Notes under the pieces: generated by a model | Databases searched by the model: none | What the model was told of the DNA's origin: nothing | The model's input: only the letters and a program-made list of their open reading frames with translations | Source: JAKAGZ01 sp964412105 | GTDB lineage: Bacteria > Bacteroidota > Ignavibacteria > Ignavibacteriales > Ignavibacteriaceae | Direction: 5' to 3' | Length of the DNA: 64,000 nucleotides | Assembly (NCBI GenBank): GCA_964412105.1 | Contig: CAYPNM010000008.1 | Span: forward strand, 30,312 to 94,311 | Part shown: positions 60,438 to 64,000 of the stretch, piece after piece | How the letters are laid out: the number at the start of each line of letters is the position of its first letter | How positions within the stretch are numbered: the first letter of the stretch is position 1 | Position numbers and translations under genes: made by a program

Positions 60438-61787
60438 ATGCACGAGGTGGATTCAAGACGCATAGAGCTATTGCAAGATGGGAAAAAAATTCATGGACCT
60501 GTAGTATATTGGATGAGTCGCGATCAGCGTGTGCATGATAACTGGGCACTGCTATTTGCACAAAATCTCGCCAAACAAAATAATACTGAATTAACTGTAA
60601 TTTTTAATCTTGTTCCAGATTTTCTTGAAGCCACAATTCGTCAGTATGGATTTATGCTGAAGGGCTTACAGCAATTGGATAGTGAATTAGAGAAATGCAA
60701 TATTCCTTTTTTTCTATTGCTAGGAAAACCTCAAGAAACAATTTCTAAATTCATAAGGGAAAAGAATATAAGTGTTATAGTTTCTGATTTTGATCCATTA
60801 CGTATAAAAAGAGACTGGAAAAGAGATCTCGCAAAAAAAATAGATATTCCTTTTTATGAAGTTGATGCACACAATATAGTCCCTTGTAAATACGTTTCTC
60901 ATAAAGTAGAGTTTGGTGCTTACACAATACGGCCTAAAATTAACAAAGTCCTTCCAGAGTTTCTAGATGAATTCCCGAAAATTATGAAAATGAAGAGACC
61001 TGAAATTTTGTCTTTTGGTAAAGTTGATTGGGAAAAAGTGAGAAAAAATCTGAAAATAAAATCTTCGGTTAAAGAAGTCGACTGGATAAAGCCTGGAGAA
61101 GAGGAAGCTCAAAGATCGCTTGAGAATTTTATTGATAAAAAATTGGATAAATATGATAAACAGAGAAATGATCCTAATATGAATGCTCAATCTGATTTAT
61201 CTCCTTTTATACATTTCGGACAAATTTCTGCTCAGCGAGTTGTCCTTGAAGTTCAGAAGCTCAAAAATCATTCAAAGTCTACTGAGGCATTTCTTGAAGA
61301 ATTAATTGTCCGTAGAGAATTATCTGACAATTATTGCTATTATAATACCAAATATGACTCTTTTGATGGATTCCCTGAGTGGGCTAAGAGGACATTAAAT
61401 GAACATAGGAAGGATAAAAGGGAATTTATTTATTCATTAAAACAATTTGAAAATGCAGAAACACATGAAGATTTATGGAACGCTTCCCAGGGACAATTGG
61501 TAAAGACAGGAAAACTTCATGGTTATATGCGAATGTATTGGGCAAAAAAAATTCTGGAGTGGTCGAAGTCACCCGAAGATGCATTAAGAATAGCTATTTA
61601 TTTGAATGATAAATATGAACTAGACGGAAGAGATCCTAATGGCTATGTGGGCTGTGCGTGGTCAATAGGGGGCGTGCACGACCGAGCATGGACTGAAAGG
61701 AAAATATTTGGCAAGATTAGATATATGAATTACAATGGATGCAAACGTAAATTTGTTGTGGAATCTTATATCAATAAGTGGCTATAG
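60438..61787 (+). CDS. Class II CPD photolyase
   Basis: Light-driven repair of cyclobutane pyrimidine dimers with FAD. Class II features are R-V-H-D-N-W-A-L near residue 30, the K-L-H-G-Y-M-R-M-Y-W-A-K-K segment, and G-R-D-P-N-G-Y-V-G-C-A-W-S-I-G-G-V-H-D near the C-terminus. ATG 60438 is chosen; TTG 60423 would add five residues and overlap xth by 11 bases. Presence in an anaerobe-like genome suggests occasional light exposure. Confidence 0.94.
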   Translation: MHEVDSRRIELLQDGKKIHGPVVYWMSRDQRVHDNWALLFAQNLAKQNNTELTVIFNLVPDFLEATIRQYGFMLKGLQQLDSELEKCNIPFFLLLGKPQETISKFIREKNISVIVSDFDPLRIKRDWKRDLAKKIDIPFYEVDAHNIVPCKYVSHKVEFGAYTIRPKINKVLPEFLDEFPKIMKMKRPEILSFGKVDWEKVRKNLKIKSSVKEVDWIKPGEEEAQRSLENFIDKKLDKYDKQRNDPNMNAQSDLSPFIHFGQISAQRVVLEVQKLKNHSKSTEAFLEELIVRRELSDNYCYYNTKYDSFDGFPEWAKRTLNEHRKDKREFIYSLKQFENAETHEDLWNASQGQLVKTGKLHGYMRMYWAKKILEWSKSPEDALRIAIYLNDKYELDGRDPNGYVGCAWSIGGVHDRAWTERKIFGKIRYMNYNGCKRKFVVESYINKWL

Positions 61788-61884
61788 AACTCAATTTAGG
61801 ATTAAATTCTTACTTTCCGTATTTATAAATGTTTCTTATTTCCTTAACTTTATCCACCTATTTTTCCACAAAGTAGCCTGAGAG

Positions 61885-62772
61885 ATGAAAGAATATAAAG
61901 TCCTACTGTTTTATAAATATGCCGATGTTGAGAATCCGGAAGCTCTTATGAAAGAACATTTAAGCTTTTGTAAATCTAATAATATTACTGGTCGTGTTTT
62001 TATAGCTAAGGAAGGAATAAATGGCACTGTTTCAGGCAAAATAGCCGATATCGAAAAATATATATCTCATTTAAAAAGCTATTCCCAATTTTTAGATATT
62101 ATTTTTAAGGAAGATTTAGAAGATAAACCGGCTCATTCAAAAATGCACGTTCGGGTAAAAGATGAAATAGTAAATTCTAAGCTTAAAGATACTTCTTTGA
62201 GAAACGGGGGTAAAAGATTAAAACCAGAGCAGCTTAAGGAATTTTACGAAAGCGGAAAGGACTTTATTATGGTTGATGCAAGAAACTGGTATGAGAGTAA
62301 AATTGGTAGATTCAAAGGCGCTCTAACACCTCCAATGGAGACTTTTAGAGAATGGCCCAAAGTGGTGGAAGATTTAAAAGAATTTAAGGATAAAACTGTT
62401 GTTACCTATTGTACGGGCGGAATCAGATGTGAAAAAGCTTCAGCCTACATGGTTGAACAGGGATTTAAAGATGTTTACCAGCTTGACGGCGGTATTGTTA
62501 CGTATGCTAAAAAATATCCCGATACCTTCTGGGAAGGTGCTATCTGGGTTTTTGATGAGCGTTACGTTGTAAATCCAAACACAAAAAAAGAATTAAGAGA
62601 AATTGCAGATTGTGTCTTCTGCGGAGAGAAAACTTCATATTATATAAATTGTCACAATCTTGAATGTGATAAAATTCTGATTTGTTGTCACAATTGTAAA
62701 ACGCAAATGGATTACTGTTGTTCGGATGAATGCAGAAAAGCCGCAAGAAAGCGGGATCATTATTATGGCTAA
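61885..62772 (+). CDS. trhO: TrhO/YceA-like rhodanese, tRNA uridine hydroxylase
   Basis: 295 residues with an N-terminal acylphosphatase-like domain (about 1-95), a rhodanese domain with active Cys in Y-C-T-G-G-I-R-C-E-K-A (about 174-184) and a C-terminal cysteine-rich zinc-type tail (C-V-F-C-G, C-H-N-L-E-C, C-C-H-N-C, C-C-S-D-E-C). The family makes ho5U34 in tRNA using O2-dependent chemistry in E. coli. The C-terminal zinc region is a known extension in some members. Confidence 0.9.
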   Translation: MKEYKVLLFYKYADVENPEALMKEHLSFCKSNNITGRVFIAKEGINGTVSGKIADIEKYISHLKSYSQFLDIIFKEDLEDKPAHSKMHVRVKDEIVNSKLKDTSLRNGGKRLKPEQLKEFYESGKDFIMVDARNWYESKIGRFKGALTPPMETFREWPKVVEDLKEFKDKTVVTYCTGGIRCEKASAYMVEQGFKDVYQLDGGIVTYAKKYPDTFWEGAIWVFDERYVVNPNTKKELREIADCVFCGEKTSYYINCHNLECDKILICCHNCKTQMDYCCSDECRKAARKRDHYYG

Positions 62773-62774
62773 TC

Positions 62775-63284
62775 ATGAACAATGAACCTGTTCCCTACTC
62801 AAGATGGACTGAATTAAAAAAATGGGTGCCTTCCATAATTCTTTTGCCTGTTGCAATCTACCTTGTCTTAAATCGTGGCAATTATGGACTTATAGACAAT
62901 GCTGACCTGGTTATACACGAAGCAGGGCATTTTTTCTTTATGTTTTTCGGAAAATTTATCTATACTGCCGGCGGAACGCTGATGCAAATTATTATCCCCT
63001 CGTTAATCATTTTTTATTTTTTCAGAAATATGTATTGTTTGGGAGTACAAATTGGTATGCTCTGGCTTGGTCAGAATCTTATAAATATAAGTGTTTACGC
63101 CGCAGATGCAAAAACTCAAAAACTTCCCTTGCTCGGCGGTCATATGGCTTATCATGACTGGCATTATATGTTGGGTAAAGTTGGTTTACTTGATTATTCG
63201 AACGAGGTTGGATACTTTTTTTTCGGAATAGCAATAATAATTTTTATTGTAATGTTAATTATGCCTTTTATTATTGTAGAATAA
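62775..63284 (+). CDS. Membrane protein with HExxH motif
   Basis: 169 residues with about four helices. V-I-H-E-A-G-H-F-F-F-M-F near residue 45 has the HExxH zinc-protease pattern inside or next to a helix, and H-D-W-H-Y-M-L-G-K-V-G-L may add further ligands. ATG 62775 follows the previous stop by 2 bases. Small size and no clear family assignment; intramembrane metalloprotease activity is possible but not shown. Confidence 0.65.
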   Translation: MNNEPVPYSRWTELKKWVPSIILLPVAIYLVLNRGNYGLIDNADLVIHEAGHFFFMFFGKFIYTAGGTLMQIIIPSLIIFYFFRNMYCLGVQIGMLWLGQNLINISVYAADAKTQKLPLLGGHMAYHDWHYMLGKVGLLDYSNEVGYFFFGIAIIIFIVMLIMPFIIVE

Positions 63285-63290
63285 ATTTTT

Positions 63291-64000
63291 ATGAAACGAT
63301 CTGCTATTATATTGGTCATATTTTTTCTGCAAACTGCATTTTTATCAGCGCAAAGTTATGTCGTTAAATCATATTATCCTTCAGGAAGATTGCGATCGGA
63401 AATATCTTTTACAGATAGCTTAAGAGATGGTCTTGCGAAATTTTATTATGAAAACGGAAATTTAAAAGAGGAAAGAAATTATAAAAATGGTAAGGTAGAG
63501 GGTACCATCAAACTTTACCACAAAAATGGAAATTTATCCGAAGTATTTTCCATTATTGATGGAATAAGAGAAGGACCGACCTCTTTATACGATTCTACCG
63601 GCAATTATGTTGGTGGTCTTTCATTTACTTCCGGTAAACAGGAAGTGCAAAATTCCGATATGGAATCATCTGAAAAGCTGGATTCATCCTTTGAATATAA
63701 GGGCTATAAAGTTGGAAATTCCGCTACTGGGAGATTAGGACCGCCAACTTCAATGTTTATGCAAAGCAATGATCCGGCATACTTCGTTAAACTTGATGTG
63801 GAACCCAGTCCTGTTGGTGGAATGACTGATATTTATAGTAAGCTTGTTTATCCTGAGGAAGCACTTAAGAATAATATACACGGATTAGTGGAGGTACTGG
63901 CTTTTATAGATGAAAATGGTAATGTTGTAGATATGGCCGTTATAAAAGGACTGGGTTATGGATGTGACGAAGCCGCAAAAAATGCGATTCGTTATACTAA
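63291..64000 (+). CDS. Secreted MORN-like repeat protein with TonB C-terminal domain, 3' truncated
   Basis: The frame is open to the window end after 236 residues. An N-terminal signal peptide (about residues 1-20, ending L-S-A-Q) is followed by YwqK-like repeats (Y-Y-P-S-G-R-L-R-S-E, Y-Y-E-N-G-N-L-K-E-E, Y-H-K-N-G-N-L-S-E). Residues from about 185 match the TonB C-terminal domain (Y-P-E-E-A-L-K-N-N-I-H-G-L-V-E-V). Such combinations are common in Bacteroidota and relatives. It starts 6 bases after the HExxH gene. Confidence 0.75.
   Translation, partial: MKRSAIILVIFFLQTAFLSAQSYVVKSYYPSGRLRSEISFTDSLRDGLAKFYYENGNLKEERNYKNGKVEGTIKLYHKNGNLSEVFSIIDGIREGPTSLYDSTGNYVGGLSFTSGKQEVQNSDMESSEKLDSSFEYKGYKVGNSATGRLGPPTSMFMQSNDPAYFVKLDVEPSPVGGMTDIYSKLVYPEEALKNNIHGLVEVLAFIDENGNVVDMAVIKGLGYGCDEAAKNAIRYT

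Noticed and set aside
1..64000. CRISPR arrays, tRNA/rRNA genes, prophage
   Set aside because: No regularly spaced repeats, cloverleaf-like or rRNA-like sequence, or phage structural genes were recognised by reading; a covariance-model scan was not possible.

Overview
The window is AT-rich and carries one nearly complete dissimilatory sulfate-reduction locus, followed by transport, siroheme, central-carbon and housekeeping genes. The organism looks like an uncultured anaerobe that respires or disproportionates sulfur compounds. A truncated TonB-domain protein, a homodimeric pyruvate:ferredoxin oxidoreductase and the low GC would fit the Bacteroidota/Ignavibacteria side of the tree. That placement is inference and the sequence here does not prove it. 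A run of exactly 100 Ns (46947-47046) shows that this is a draft scaffold.

Region 1 (1-6920, + strand) starts inside an operon for a membrane redox complex: a NarI-like cytochrome b, a four-cluster ferredoxin with a C-terminal anchor, and an NrfD-type quinone module fused to six c-type haem motifs, followed by a receiver-domain protein. A membrane pyrophosphatase with Na+-pump-type residues and a transposase-like protein with an apparently degraded active site come next.

Region 2 (7245-33507, all +) is the sulfate-reduction block. In order it holds dsrA, dsrB, dsrD, dsrN (cbiA-like), a ferritin-like protein, dsrL, dsrC, an RsbRD-like protein, dsrM, dsrK, dsrJ, dsrO, dsrP, a CoA-disulfide/persulfide reductase-rhodanese fusion, hemA, a cytidylate-kinase-like-BON fusion, qmoA, qmoB, sat, aprB, aprA, a zinc-ribbon protein, a YkgJ-like cysteine-cluster protein and qmoC. 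Sat activates sulfate, AprBA with QmoABC reduces APS to sulfite, DsrAB with DsrC and DsrL reduces sulfite, and DsrMKJOP links this to the quinone pool. dsrD is present and no dsrE/F/H is seen, which favours the reductive direction or disproportionation over sulfur oxidation.

Region 3 (33539-48517, all -) converges on the sulfate block. In transcription order it has a TauE/SafE permease with a DUF1634 partner, then (after a gap region) siroheme genes (sirC-like, a membrane sensor fragment, cobA), five tandem TauE/SafE permeases, a small membrane protein, a haem-binding histidine-kinase-like protein that has lost its phosphoacceptor histidine, a response regulator, and a PEP-synthase-like phosphotransferase without the PEP-binding domain. 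This siroheme/anion-transport/redox-sensing/phosphotransfer block is the best candidate in the window for an undescribed system.

Region 4 (48759-64000) holds a nitroreductase (-), then + strand genes: pyruvate:ferredoxin oxidoreductase with a DHOD-like partner, a SixA-like phosphatase, an epimerase, a metal-homeostasis operon (DtxR/MntR-like regulator, Nramp-UspA fusion, ferritin-VIT fusion), exonuclease III, class II photolyase, a TrhO-like rhodanese, a HExxH membrane protein and a truncated MORN-like/TonB protein. I recognised no tRNA, rRNA, CRISPR array or prophage.
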